From NCBI GenBank assembly GCA_946059305.1, contig CAMGMU010000002.1:1-64000 (forward strand): DNA of 64,000 nucleotides, read 5' to 3'. The stretch is from an uncultured Bacteroidales bacterium. GTDB lineage: Bacteria; Bacteroidota; Bacteroidia; Bacteroidales; Paludibacteraceae. The notes below the pieces were generated by a model, which did not search any database, was not told where the DNA came from, and saw only the letters and a list, made by a program, of their open reading frames with translations. Shown here in pieces: positions 38,663 through 48,719 of the stretch. The position numbers were made by a program, and so were the translations under genes. The stretch's first letter is position 1. Each line of letters opens with the position of its first letter.

Positions 38663-40027
38663 TTATTGTATCAGTTCGCCATACAGGTCGAAATTCTCGC
38701 TTCCTGTTATCTTGATATCGTAGAATGCGCCCACTTGCAGAGGTGTCAGCTTGCTGATGAGTACCTCGCAATCCACTTCCGGACTGTCCCACTCTGTACG
38801 GCCTACATAATAATCGTCTTCTTCGCGGTCGATGATGGTTCGGAGCGTCTTTCCTATACGGCTTTCGCTAATCTCGCTGGCAATCTTCTCTTGCAAACGC
38901 ATCAACGTATCCAATCGATTCTGCTTCACATCCTCCGGTATATCGTCGGCATAATGTTCGGCTGCATAGGTGCCTTCTTCGTTGGAAAAAGCAAACGCTC
39001 CCATTCGCTCAAACCGCATCGTCTCTGCAAACTGCAGAAGTGCGCTAAAGTCCTCCTCCGTTTCGCCCGGATGCCCCACCATCAGAGTCGTTCGGAGGCA
39101 GATCCCCGGTACTTCTTGTCGGATGGTGCGAATCAAGTCGGTTTGTTCTTGAGCAGAAATGTGCCGCCTCATTTTCGTGAGCATATTGTCCGTACAATGC
39201 TGAAGCGCTATATCGAGGTACTTGCACACATTCTTTCTTTCGCGCATGACGCGCAAGAGGTCCATAGGAAAATCGGTAGGGTAGGCGTAATGCAAACGAA
39301 TCCATTCCACGCCCTCAATATCGCTCATGCGTTCTACCAATTGCGGCAACAGATGCACCCCTTTCCGGCCATCAACCTCCAAATCCGTTCCATAGGCGGA
39401 TAAGTCTTGAGCAATCACCTGAAACTCCTTGACGCCTTGCTTGGTCAACCATCGTACCTCTTCGAGAATCTCCTCCATCGGCCTACTCGTATGCCGCCCC
39501 GTGATGAGCGGAATGGCGCAATACGAGCAGAAGCGGTTGCATCCTTCAGAAATCTTGAGGTATGCGAAATGCCCTGGGGTGGTGAGGGTTCGCTCTTGCA
39601 GACAACCCGTTTCTACGGCATGGCCGAGGTCGGCAATCAAGTCCATGAAAGAGAACTTGCCGTAATACTTGTCCACTTCCGGCAACTCTTCCTCCAGTTC
39701 TGCCATGTATCGCTCGCTGAGGCAACCCATCACGAAGAGTTTCTTCAGTTTTTTCCGTTTCTTACGCTCTGCAAATTGCAGAATCGTGTTGATGGATTCT
39801 TCTTTGGCATCACCTATAAATCCACAGGTATTGATTACGGCAATCTCGCCTTGCGGCTGCTCGGAGTCGTGAACACAACGATAGCCTGCTGCCTCCAATT
39901 GGCGCATCAACCGCTCTGCATCCACTAAGTTTTTGGAGCATCCTAATGTGATAATATCAATTTCGTTTTTGTGCAAAATGGTCGTATTACGTTGATTATT
40001 GTAGGATGAAAATGGGATACCCACCAT
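38663..40027 (-). CDS. rimO: Ribosomal protein S12 methylthiotransferase
   Basis: ITLGCSKNLVDAERLM; radical SAM CNRFCSYCAIP; C-terminal TRAM-like region; exact start uncertain. Confidence 0.95.
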   Translation of the reverse strand: MVGIPFSSYNNQRNTTILHKNEIDIITLGCSKNLVDAERLMRQLEAAGYRCVHDSEQPQGEIAVINTCGFIGDAKEESINTILQFAERKKRKKLKKLFVMGCLSERYMAELEEELPEVDKYYGKFSFMDLIADLGHAVETGCLQERTLTTPGHFAYLKISEGCNRFCSYCAIPLITGRHTSRPMEEILEEVRWLTKQGVKEFQVIAQDLSAYGTDLEVDGRKGVHLLPQLVERMSDIEGVEWIRLHYAYPTDFPMDLLRVMRERKNVCKYLDIALQHCTDNMLTKMRRHISAQEQTDLIRTIRQEVPGICLRTTLMVGHPGETEEDFSALLQFAETMRFERMGAFAFSNEEGTYAAEHYADDIPEDVKQNRLDTLMRLQEKIASEISESRIGKTLRTIIDREEDDYYVGRTEWDSPEVDCEVLISKLTPLQVGAFYDIKITGSENFDLYGELIQ

Positions 40028-40067
40028 CCATTTTTTGCTTGTTTGCGATGTTTGTTGGCTGCTTCGG

Positions 40068-42272
40068 TTAGTTGCCTAATTCGCTTTGGAATTTCACTCT
40101 TACCAACCGAATATCAATCTCGCTGATGTCGTCTTCATCGAGTTCTTTCATCGCCACCTTCACGCTATCGGTGTTAGCCGTACGGAAGTAATCGTAGATT
40201 TCGTCGCGTTTGTCTTCCTCCATGATTTCGTCGATGAAGTAATTGATATTCAACTTTGTACCGCTGTAAACGATAGCCTCAATCTCGTCCAGCAGTTCTT
40301 CCATCGACATGCCTTTTGACTCAGCCAAATCGTCTAAATCCACGCGTCTGTCAATGGCTTGAATGATGCTGATCTTCTGCTGCGAATTTTTGGCTACCGA
40401 GCGAATACGCATATCTTCCGGACGGATGATCTCGTTTTCTTCAACGTATTCTTTGATAATGCGGATGAATTCCTCACCGTATCGTTTCGCTTTGCCAGCA
40501 CCTACTCCCGGGATATTCTGAAGCTCCTCATACGTGATGGGGTAGGTAGTAGCCATAGCCTCCAAACTCGGGTCTTGGAAAATCACGAATGGCGGCACGT
40601 TCATCTTCTTCGATAATTTCTTGCGCGTGTCTTTGAGAATGCTGTAGAGCACGTCATCGGCAGCTGCGCAACCGGCCATATTCTCTATATCGCCTGCATC
40701 GCTATCGCCATCGCCCTCTACTGGCACCTTGAATTCCGTAGGTTTCTTGAGGAATTTCTTGCCTGCAGAAGTGATTTTCAGAATGCCGTAACTCTCAATC
40801 TCCTGCTTCAGATAACCCGAGAGCATAGCCTGACGGATAACGGCATTCAGCAAGTCTTCATCTTCATCTACCGCACAACCAAATGAATCTGACTCATCGT
40901 GTTTGTACGACTTGATGGCGGCCGTCTCATGTCCTTTCAAGAAATTAATAATATGGTCCGCCTTAAACTGCTCTTTGAGCTCGATAATCGTTTCCAAAAC
41001 GAGCTGAAGCAACTCGGTTGCGTCCTTCATATTGTAGGATTTCTTGCAGTTGTCGCAACATCCGCAATTGTCCTGCGTGTATTCTTCTCCGAAATAATGG
41101 AGGAGGAATTTTCGGCGACAGATATTGGTGGTGCAGTAGTTTTTGGTTTCTTGAAGCAACTGCTGACCAATCTCTTTCTCGCTGCCCTGTTTGTCTTGCA
41201 TGAGTTTGTTGAGCCGGTCGATATCCTTGTCGCAATAGTAGCAGATGCAATGGCCTTCACCGCCATCGCGACCCGCACGACCCGTTTCCTGATAATAGCC
41301 TTCAAGCGATTTGGGAACATCATAATGGATAACAAATCGCACGTCCGGTTTGTCAATGCCCATACCAAACGCAATGGTAGCAACGATTACCTGACAACGT
41401 TCCATCAAGAAAGCGTCTTGCGTCTCGGTTCGCATGGCAGCATCCATACCGGCATGATACGGCATCGCTGCGATATTATTTACCTTCAGGCGGGCTGCCA
41501 ATTCCTCCACCGTCTTGCGGCTCAGGCAATAGATGATGCCCGATTTGCCTTCCATCTGACGGATAAATTTAATGATGTCTTTATCTACGTCCTCCGTCTT
41601 CTGACGCACTTCATACATCAGATTGGAGCGGTTGAAACTCGATTTGAACACAGTGGCACGTTGCATGCCTAAGTTCTTCTGGATGTCTTTCTGAACCTTC
41701 GGTGTGGCGGTTGCAGTCAAGGCGATGATTGGCGCTTTGCCTATATTCTCCGTGGTAGGCTTGATCTCACGGTATTCCGGACGGAAATCATGTCCCCACT
41801 CCGATATACAATGCGCTTCATCCACTGCATAAAACGATATCTTTACCTGTCGCAAAAAGTCGATATTCTCCGTTTTTTTGAGCGACTCAGGAGCTACATA
41901 CAGCATTTTCGTTTTGCCTGCCAATATGTCTTCCTTTACCGCCTGAATCTCCGGGCGGGAAAGCGATGAATTGATGAAATGGGCTATTCCATCCTCATCT
42001 GAATAATTGCGCATGGCATCCACTTGATTCTTCATTAACGCGATCAGGGGAGAAATTACAATCGCAGTACCTTCCATCAGCAGCGAAGGAAGTTGATAAC
42101 ACAAACTCTTGCCACCACCAGTTGGCATCAACACAAACGTGTCATTGCCATCCATCAGGTTACTGATAATCTCTTCTTGTTTGCCCTTGAACTTGTCATA
42201 ACCGAAGTTCTTTTTTAATGCTTCGATTAGTTCCTCGTGTCTGTTCATCTTTTTTGCCTGTTTTTGTGTCAA
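40068..42272 (-). CDS. recQ: RecQ-family ATP-dependent DNA helicase
   Basis: VLMPTGGGKSLCYQLPSLL, VDEAHCISEWGHDFRPEYR, zinc-binding Cys cluster, HRDC domain. Confidence 0.97.
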   Translation of the reverse strand: MTQKQAKKMNRHEELIEALKKNFGYDKFKGKQEEIISNLMDGNDTFVLMPTGGGKSLCYQLPSLLMEGTAIVISPLIALMKNQVDAMRNYSDEDGIAHFINSSLSRPEIQAVKEDILAGKTKMLYVAPESLKKTENIDFLRQVKISFYAVDEAHCISEWGHDFRPEYREIKPTTENIGKAPIIALTATATPKVQKDIQKNLGMQRATVFKSSFNRSNLMYEVRQKTEDVDKDIIKFIRQMEGKSGIIYCLSRKTVEELAARLKVNNIAAMPYHAGMDAAMRTETQDAFLMERCQVIVATIAFGMGIDKPDVRFVIHYDVPKSLEGYYQETGRAGRDGGEGHCICYYCDKDIDRLNKLMQDKQGSEKEIGQQLLQETKNYCTTNICRRKFLLHYFGEEYTQDNCGCCDNCKKSYNMKDATELLQLVLETIIELKEQFKADHIINFLKGHETAAIKSYKHDESDSFGCAVDEDEDLLNAVIRQAMLSGYLKQEIESYGILKITSAGKKFLKKPTEFKVPVEGDGDSDAGDIENMAGCAAADDVLYSILKDTRKKLSKKMNVPPFVIFQDPSLEAMATTYPITYEELQNIPGVGAGKAKRYGEEFIRIIKEYVEENEIIRPEDMRIRSVAKNSQQKISIIQAIDRRVDLDDLAESKGMSMEELLDEIEAIVYSGTKLNINYFIDEIMEEDKRDEIYDYFRTANTDSVKVAMKELDEDDISEIDIRLVRVKFQSELGN

Positions 42273-42652
42273 TTTGTAGTTGACTATGCTTGATTTTATT
42301 ACTATTAATAACGTGTGTTTTCCTCGCAGAAAGTGCTCCTTCCTGCGAAAACGAAGACAAAGGTAGCGCTTTTTTTTGAATTATGCAAATATTTGTTTAA
42401 AAAAAATGAATTTTTTTCGCGAAGCCACTTTTTTTAGAACCCACCTTTGCATTTTGTTTGGCCGGGAATGAGTGTTTGCTGCCTATTGTGTTTTAGTTGG
42501 CATTTTCACAAAGAATCTTCCTCGATTTCTCCACAATGCCTCCTCAATGCCTCCTCAATGAGTCCTCATCGTCTCCGAATGCCCTCTTCTCCCCTTTTAA
42601 AAACTTTCTTCTTCCTTCATTATGGCTCCGTCTGCCTCCCTCCATCCATAAC

Positions 42653-42724
42653 GCATCTAGCTTACATCTAGCTTACAGCGCACGACAACGTAAGCTAGAT
42701 GTAAGCTAGATGTAAGCTAGATGC
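42653..42724. repeat. Inverted/tandem repeat of the 11-bp unit GTAAGCTAGAT
   Basis: Left arm GCATCTAGCTTACATCTAGCTTAC (42653-42676), 13-nt loop, right arm GTAAGCTAGATGTAAGCTAGATGTAAGCTAGATGC (42690-42724). Confidence 0.9.
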
Positions 42725-42830
42725 ACGAGTGATGCGTGAAGAAACGTAGGGTTAATCGACTCTTTTGTGGATTTGCGAAGATTTCATTCTGTTAAATTGG
42801 AGTATTCTCGCAAATTATCATATAATATTC

Positions 42831-42868
42831 TGCAATGCATTGCAAAAATACTTTCAAAATGCATTTTG
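42831..42868. promoter_or_regulatory. Paired 14-bp palindromes, candidate operator/activator sites
   Basis: TGCAATGCATTGCA (42831-42844) and CAAAATGCATTTTG (42855-42868), centres 24 bp apart. Confidence 0.5.
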
Positions 42869-42912
42869 GGAACGTTTGCGTGAAAATTTTGGGATATAAA
42901 AGTATAAGTTCG

Positions 42913-42944
42913 TTTGGTGGATTAAAATTTTTTTTGTACTTTTG
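42913..42944 (+). promoter_or_regulatory. Bacteroidetes-type promoter for the MFS gene
   Basis: TTTG-N20-TACTTTTG. Confidence 0.75.
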
Positions 42945-43000
42945 CAAAAATTTTGGTGTCCGTAAAATTTTCGTGCATTTAATCTTTAATTTTATTCATC

Positions 43001-44350
43001 ATGAATAAACTCAATACAAATCGTTCGTTATTTCAGCTCTTTAATTTGAGTGCCGGCTTCTTCGGCGTTCAGATTGCTTATGCGCTTCAGAGTGCTAACA
43101 TCTCGCGCATTTTTGCAACCCTCGGTGCTGACCCGCACACCCTATCATTCTTCTGGATTCTTCCGCCGCTTATGGGTATGATTGTGCAGCCGATTATCGG
43201 TAAGTATTCAGATCGTACGTGGTGCCGCCTCGGCCGTCGTAAGCCCTATCTGCTGGTGGGCGCTATCATCGCGGTGGCTGTGATGCTGCTGCTGCCCAAT
43301 GCCGGCAATTTCACGTTCTCGCAGGGACTGTTCCTCGGACTGAATGCCGCTATGTGGTTCGGACTTTTCTCGCTGATGTTCCTCGATACCTCCATCAATA
43401 TCGCGATGCAGCCGTTTAAGATGATGGTGGGCGATATGGTTAATGAGGAGCAGAAAGGTACGGCTTACAGTATCCAATCATTCCTCTGCAACGCAGGCTC
43501 GCTCGTGGGTTACCTCTTCCCGATTTTCTTTACCTGGATTGGTATTGCCAACACGGCTCCCGAAGGTGTGATTCCTGATTCGGTGAAGTGGTCGTTCTAT
43601 ATCGGTGCGGCTATTCTGATTCTCTGTGTGCTCTATACCTTCTTTGCGGTCAAAGAGCTTGATCCGCAGGAATACAAGGCGTTCCATGGGCTCTCAGAAG
43701 CGCCTGAGGAGGGTAAGAAAGAGGATGTGAACTTCGTTAAGTTGCTCCTTCATGCTCCTTCTACCTTCTGGACAGTGGGACTTGTACAGTTTTTCTGCTG
43801 GGCTGCGTTCATGTACATGTGGACCTACACCAACGGTTCGGTAGCTACCCAATGTTTTGGTTGGGATGGCGTGACTACAGCTGCTGAAGCATATCAGAAT
43901 GCAGGCAACTGGGTGGGCGTGGTGTTTGCGGTACAAGCGGTTGGTTCGCTTTTCTGGGCCGCTTTCCTGCCCAAACTCGAACATTGGGTTGGCAATAAGG
44001 GCGCGTATATTATCTCGCTCATCGTAGGTGGGTTGGGCTTCATGTCTCTTATCTTCGTTACCAACCAATACGTGCTCTTCCTTTCGTTTGCGTTGGTTGG
44101 TGCTGCTTGGGCGGCTATGCTCGCGTTGCCCTTCACCATCCTGACCAACTCACTCAAGGGTGACAACATGGGCTACTATCTCGGACTCTTCAACTGCACC
44201 ATCTGCCTCCCGCAAATTGTAGCTGCTCTCTGCGGTGGTGTACTCCTTAAATATATATGCGCGGGCACGCAAGTATGGATGCTCTTCATCGCGGGCGTCT
44301 TGCTCCTCGCTGGTGCTGCTTCCGTGCTACTCATCCGAGAGAAAAAATAA
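43001..44350 (+). CDS. MFS sugar transporter (SLC45-like)
   Basis: 12-TM; PPLMGMIVQPIIGKYSDRTWCRLGRRKPYLLVGAI. Confidence 0.88.
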   Translation: MNKLNTNRSLFQLFNLSAGFFGVQIAYALQSANISRIFATLGADPHTLSFFWILPPLMGMIVQPIIGKYSDRTWCRLGRRKPYLLVGAIIAVAVMLLLPNAGNFTFSQGLFLGLNAAMWFGLFSLMFLDTSINIAMQPFKMMVGDMVNEEQKGTAYSIQSFLCNAGSLVGYLFPIFFTWIGIANTAPEGVIPDSVKWSFYIGAAILILCVLYTFFAVKELDPQEYKAFHGLSEAPEEGKKEDVNFVKLLLHAPSTFWTVGLVQFFCWAAFMYMWTYTNGSVATQCFGWDGVTTAAEAYQNAGNWVGVVFAVQAVGSLFWAAFLPKLEHWVGNKGAYIISLIVGGLGFMSLIFVTNQYVLFLSFALVGAAWAAMLALPFTILTNSLKGDNMGYYLGLFNCTICLPQIVAALCGGVLLKYICAGTQVWMLFIAGVLLLAGAASVLLIREKK

Positions 44351-44363
44351 ATAGATGTCTTCG

Positions 44364-44462
44364 TGAAAAACTGTTTCCGAAAAACACGTTTCCGAAAAAC
44401 TGTTTCCAAAAAACTGTTTCCGAAAAACACGTTTCCAAAAAACTGTTTCCGAAAAACACGTT
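44364..44462 (+). repeat. 14/15-bp tandem repeat GTTTCC(G/A)AAAAAC(T/AC), ~6.5 copies
   Basis: GTTTCCGAAAAACAC / GTTTCCGAAAAACT / GTTTCCAAAAAACT units between the MFS and lipoprotein genes. Confidence 0.9.
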
Positions 44463-44502
44463 AAAATACCAAATATCATAACTTTATTAACTACATTCCA
44501 AG

Positions 44503-45453
44503 ATGAAAACCAAAGTTTTTTTGACTGCCATTCTTTCGGTATCGCTCGCATGTCTTGTTGGTTGCTCCCAGCAGGAGGATGTGAATGTGAACGAGCTTGC
44601 CGGACAAATGGCATCTACATCGTTTGAGAAGACGGTTACCCGCTCCAAGACGGTGACGGATGGTCTGTCCATACAGGTTGTGGAATGGACTATCGTTGAT
44701 GCCGAAAAGCATCAGATTGCGCCGTTTGGCTATAAGTTCGGTGATGGTATCGCTGAAGAATGGCCTTCGGTTGTGTACAACTATGAGCAAGGCAACATCA
44801 ATGAGGATGGCCTTGGTGTGCACTACACCTTTACGCCACTGGGGCAAGGTGAAACGCTCAATGTGCTCTATTGGGGTAACTCGCTCATTATCAAGGGAGA
44901 CACGATTTCAAATGCCTCTGCTCCTATCGCTAATCTGAAGAAGATTGTAGCAGACTTGTCGAACACCAAGTGGCATTTTGAGAGTCGTGATTACTACATT
45001 CTTTACGACACTATCGTGAGAAACGACACCGTTATCAAGCCTGTTAAGCGTCCGGATCCCGTTACTGGTAAGCCTACCGTAGTGATGGATACTACCATCA
45101 AGGTAGTAAAGGAGTATCTGCAAGATACCCTTGGTGCTACCTCGCTTATCATGTCAGATTATGCTATCTTGCGTGATCCAAGCTCCAAGGCTAACACGCT
45201 CACCTTCACCAAGTACGAGGAGAAGAAGAAAGTCAACGAAGCTGGTGATGCACTCGTTGCTGATGGCGAACCGACTACTGTTACGACCACATACCACTGG
45301 GGTATTGCGTCTATGACGTCGGCTAAGCGTTTTGTTCTTAACATCAAAGACGACAAGACCGGCGAAATGTCGCAACTTCGTTTGAGTGGCTTTGACAAGG
45401 CTAAAGGCGTGCTTACGATTGGTAACGATGAACACAAAATCGTAAACGAATAA
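44503..45453 (+). CDS. Hypothetical lipoprotein
   Basis: Lipobox SLACLVGC; intact ORF upstream of susC-like gene. Confidence 0.8.
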   Translation: MKTKVFLTAILSVSLACLVGCSQQEDVNVNELAGQMASTSFEKTVTRSKTVTDGLSIQVVEWTIVDAEKHQIAPFGYKFGDGIAEEWPSVVYNYEQGNINEDGLGVHYTFTPLGQGETLNVLYWGNSLIIKGDTISNASAPIANLKKIVADLSNTKWHFESRDYYILYDTIVRNDTVIKPVKRPDPVTGKPTVVMDTTIKVVKEYLQDTLGATSLIMSDYAILRDPSSKANTLTFTKYEEKKKVNEAGDALVADGEPTTVTTTYHWGIASMTSAKRFVLNIKDDKTGEMSQLRLSGFDKAKGVLTIGNDEHKIVNE

Positions 45454-45497
45454 TTGCCTAATCGATTGTAATAGAATTATTTAAGCTTATATTACAG

Positions 45498-48400
45498 ATG
45501 AAAAACAATATCTCTCTGCGTGCAGCATTGATGTCTTTGCTCCTCTGCTTCGGCTTGGTGGCTATGGCTCAAATGACTGTTACTGGTACCGTTACGGATG
45601 CTACCACCGGCGAACCGGTTATTGGTGCAAGTATCCTTGAAGTAGGTACTACCAACGGTACGATTACCGATTGGGACGGCAATTTTACCCTCAACGTGAA
45701 CTCGGGGGCGCAATTGCAAATTTCTTACATGGGTTATAAGACCCTCACGATTGCCGCTACGGCTGATATGGCTGTTCGCCTGGCTGAAGACAATGAGCTC
45801 CTCGAAGAAGTTGTTGTCGTTGGTTATGGTGTTGTGAAAAAAGGCGATGCTACCGGTGCTGTTACCGCTATCAAGCCCGATGATATGAACAAGGGTCTCG
45901 TGACCAATGCACAAGACATGCTGCAAGGTAAGATTGCGGGTGTTACGGTTGTTGCTGCTGATGGTACTCCTGGTGGTGCTGGTAATATCACCATCCGTGG
46001 TGGTGCTTCGCTCAACGCTTCTAACGCTCCGCTCGTTGTTATCGATGGTTTGGCTATGGATAACAATGGTATCCAAGGTGTGGCTAACCCGCTCTCTATG
46101 GTGAACCCCGCTGATATCGAGTCGTTTACCGTTTTGAAATCCGCTTCTGCTACCGCTATCTATGGTAGCCGTGCTTCCAATGGTGTGATCATCATCACCA
46201 CGAAGAAAGGTGCTAAGGGAAGTAAGCCCGCTATCACGTACAATGGTAACGTTAGCTTCGGTACACTCACCAATCGTTTGGAGACGCTCACGGGCGATGA
46301 GATTCGTGCTTATGCGTCTGGTCTCGGTCATAGTGCTGACGCTATGTCCTCACTCGGCACCTACAACACCGATTGGCAAGACCAAATCTATCGTACTGCC
46401 GTTTCTACTGACCACAACATCTCTATCTCTGGTGGCGCAAAGAACATGCCGTATCGTTTCTCTATCGGTTATACCGACCAGAATGGTACCATCAAAACCT
46501 CTAACATGCAGCGTGTGACCGCCAGCTTCAACCTCGCTCCATCGCTCCTCGATAACCACCTCAACCTCAATATCAACGGTAAGGGTATGTATATCTACAA
46601 CCGTTATGCCGATGGTGGTGTTGTAGGGGCTGCTCTCTCGATGGACCCCACCATGCCCGTGAAGGGTGGCGCTAAGAATGCCGCTGGTGAATGGCTCGCC
46701 AGCGATGATGATATCAACAAATTCTTCGGCGGATATTATCAGCGTACCAAAACGGCTACCTATGGCGACCCCGTTTGGACCGTTACAAAGAATGCACAAA
46801 CGACCGCTAACCCCGTAGCTACCCTCTATCAGAAGAACGACCGTGCACATGCAGGTTCTTTCGTTGGTAACTTCGAGGCTGACTATAAGATTCATGGTTT
46901 TGAAGACCTCCGAATCCATGCGAACTTCGGTGCTGACTACTCGTATGGTAAGCAGACTACCGACATCTCTGATCAGTCGTATTCGAATCACTACTATGGT
47001 TGGAATGGCTTTACCAACAAGTCGAAATATAACCTTCAGTTCTCTGCGTACGCGCAATATTATAAGGACTTCACCGAGGAGCAGCATTTTGACATCATGG
47101 TAGGTTATGAAAACCAGTATTTCCACTGGAAATCCTACTCCGATGGTTGCGGTCGTTATCAGACTACCAACTCCGATCCTTCTCTTGCCGGTCAGGAATA
47201 CGAGCGCAAGGCTGAAAACACCCGTCGTGGTGAGTCTGACAACGCGCTCCAGTCTGTGTATGGTCGTTTGAATTGGAACGGTTGGAACCAAATCCTTCTT
47301 ACTGCTACCTTCCGTGCCGACGGTTCGTCTCGTTTCGCTCGTAAGAACAGTAAGGGCAAAAACGCGCGTTGGGGACTCTTCCCATCGGCTGCTATCGCTT
47401 GGAAATTCAACGAGACATTCTTCTCTGATGTTCGTCAGATCGATGACCTCAAGCTCCGCTTTGACTATGGTATCACCGGTCAGCAGGACCTCGGACTCGA
47501 TTACTACTACCTCGCTACCTATGAGAATGCGCAAACGCATGCGTATTATCCGGTTGGTGACAGCAATGAAATCGTTGGTACCGATGCCAATGGCAACAAC
47601 GTGTTTGCCAATGCTCGTCCGGGCGTTTACAACCCTGACCTCACCTGGGAGAAGACCACTACCTACAACGTGGGTCTTGACTACTCTTTCCTGAACAACC
47701 GTATTAGTGGTAACCTCGATTACTACTATCGTTCTACCCGCGACCTCCTTTCGCAAGTGAACGTTTCTGCGGGCTCCAACTTCCGCAACCAGATGATGGG
47801 CAATATCGGTTCACTCTACAATCAGGGTGTTGAGTTTGCTATCAATGGCGTGTTGATCGACAAGAAGAACTTCAAGTGGGATTTGAGCTACAACGTGGCT
47901 TGGAACGAGAATAAGATCACCCAACTCCTCTCTGACGAAGAAGGCTACTATGTAGCTACCGGTGGTATCTCTTCCGGTACGGGTAATAACATCCAAGCAC
48001 ACATGGTAGGATATGCTGCAAGTTCGTTCTTCGTATATGAGACGCAGAAAGTGGCAATGGAAGATGGCACGCAGGTATATGCACTCGTTGACCGCAACAA
48101 AGATGGTCAGATCTCTTCTGACGACCGCTACATACACTCTTCGCCCGCAGCTAAGGTGACCATGGGCTTGCAGACTAAGTTCCAATTCTATGGCGTTGAC
48201 CTCGGTATCACTCTCCGTGCTGCACTCGGTAACTATGTGTATAACGACGTCCTCGCTGCCAATCTCCAGTGGATTGAATCGTCTAAGATTTACCAAAGTC
48301 AGAATGGTGGTTATCATGGCGTACTTCGCTCTGCTTTCAATACCTATTATGGCGATGGATTCAAGGGCGATGCTACCAAGGAACTTATCTGGGATGAGAC

Positions 48401-48683
48401 CGCTGGTGACTACATCATCAATCCTGCTGTAAAAGGCAATGCTAACTACTTCCAGAGCGATTTCTTCGTTGAGAATGCTTCGTTCCTCCGTATTGACAAC
48501 ATCACCCTTGGTTACACCATTCCTTCAAAGAAGAAACTGAACGCTCGCGTTTACGCTACCATCTCTAACCCATGCGTATTCTCGCGTTATAAAGGTCTCG
48601 ACCCCGAGGTTAGTGGCGGTATCGACAACAATATCTACCCGCGTTCTATGACTACCGTTATCGGCTGCAGCCTGCAGTTCTGA
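45498..48683 (+). CDS. SusC/RagA family TonB-linked outer membrane protein
   Basis: Signal peptide, carboxypeptidase-like TVTGTVTDATTGEPVIGASI, plug GYGVVKKGDATGAVTAI, C-terminal barrel. Confidence 0.97.
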   Translation: MKNNISLRAALMSLLLCFGLVAMAQMTVTGTVTDATTGEPVIGASILEVGTTNGTITDWDGNFTLNVNSGAQLQISYMGYKTLTIAATADMAVRLAEDNELLEEVVVVGYGVVKKGDATGAVTAIKPDDMNKGLVTNAQDMLQGKIAGVTVVAADGTPGGAGNITIRGGASLNASNAPLVVIDGLAMDNNGIQGVANPLSMVNPADIESFTVLKSASATAIYGSRASNGVIIITTKKGAKGSKPAITYNGNVSFGTLTNRLETLTGDEIRAYASGLGHSADAMSSLGTYNTDWQDQIYRTAVSTDHNISISGGAKNMPYRFSIGYTDQNGTIKTSNMQRVTASFNLAPSLLDNHLNLNINGKGMYIYNRYADGGVVGAALSMDPTMPVKGGAKNAAGEWLASDDDINKFFGGYYQRTKTATYGDPVWTVTKNAQTTANPVATLYQKNDRAHAGSFVGNFEADYKIHGFEDLRIHANFGADYSYGKQTTDISDQSYSNHYYGWNGFTNKSKYNLQFSAYAQYYKDFTEEQHFDIMVGYENQYFHWKSYSDGCGRYQTTNSDPSLAGQEYERKAENTRRGESDNALQSVYGRLNWNGWNQILLTATFRADGSSRFARKNSKGKNARWGLFPSAAIAWKFNETFFSDVRQIDDLKLRFDYGITGQQDLGLDYYYLATYENAQTHAYYPVGDSNEIVGTDANGNNVFANARPGVYNPDLTWEKTTTYNVGLDYSFLNNRISGNLDYYYRSTRDLLSQVNVSAGSNFRNQMMGNIGSLYNQGVEFAINGVLIDKKNFKWDLSYNVAWNENKITQLLSDEEGYYVATGGISSGTGNNIQAHMVGYAASSFFVYETQKVAMEDGTQVYALVDRNKDGQISSDDRYIHSSPAAKVTMGLQTKFQFYGVDLGITLRAALGNYVYNDVLAANLQWIESSKIYQSQNGGYHGVLRSAFNTYYGDGFKGDATKELIWDETAGDYIINPAVKGNANYFQSDFFVENASFLRIDNITLGYTIPSKKKLNARVYATISNPCVFSRYKGLDPEVSGGIDNNIYPRSMTTVIGCSLQF

Positions 48684-48719
48684 TTTCTGAATAATTAATT
48701 ATTGATCATTTAAAATATA

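Noticed and set aside
44327-44614. Minus ORF rich in FRKQFF repeats
   Set aside because: Product of the 14/15-bp tandem repeat read in antisense
46350-47756. 468-aa ORF on the minus strand opposite susC
   Set aside because: Antisense shadow ORF; the + strand SusC is unambiguous and the minus translation has no domain features
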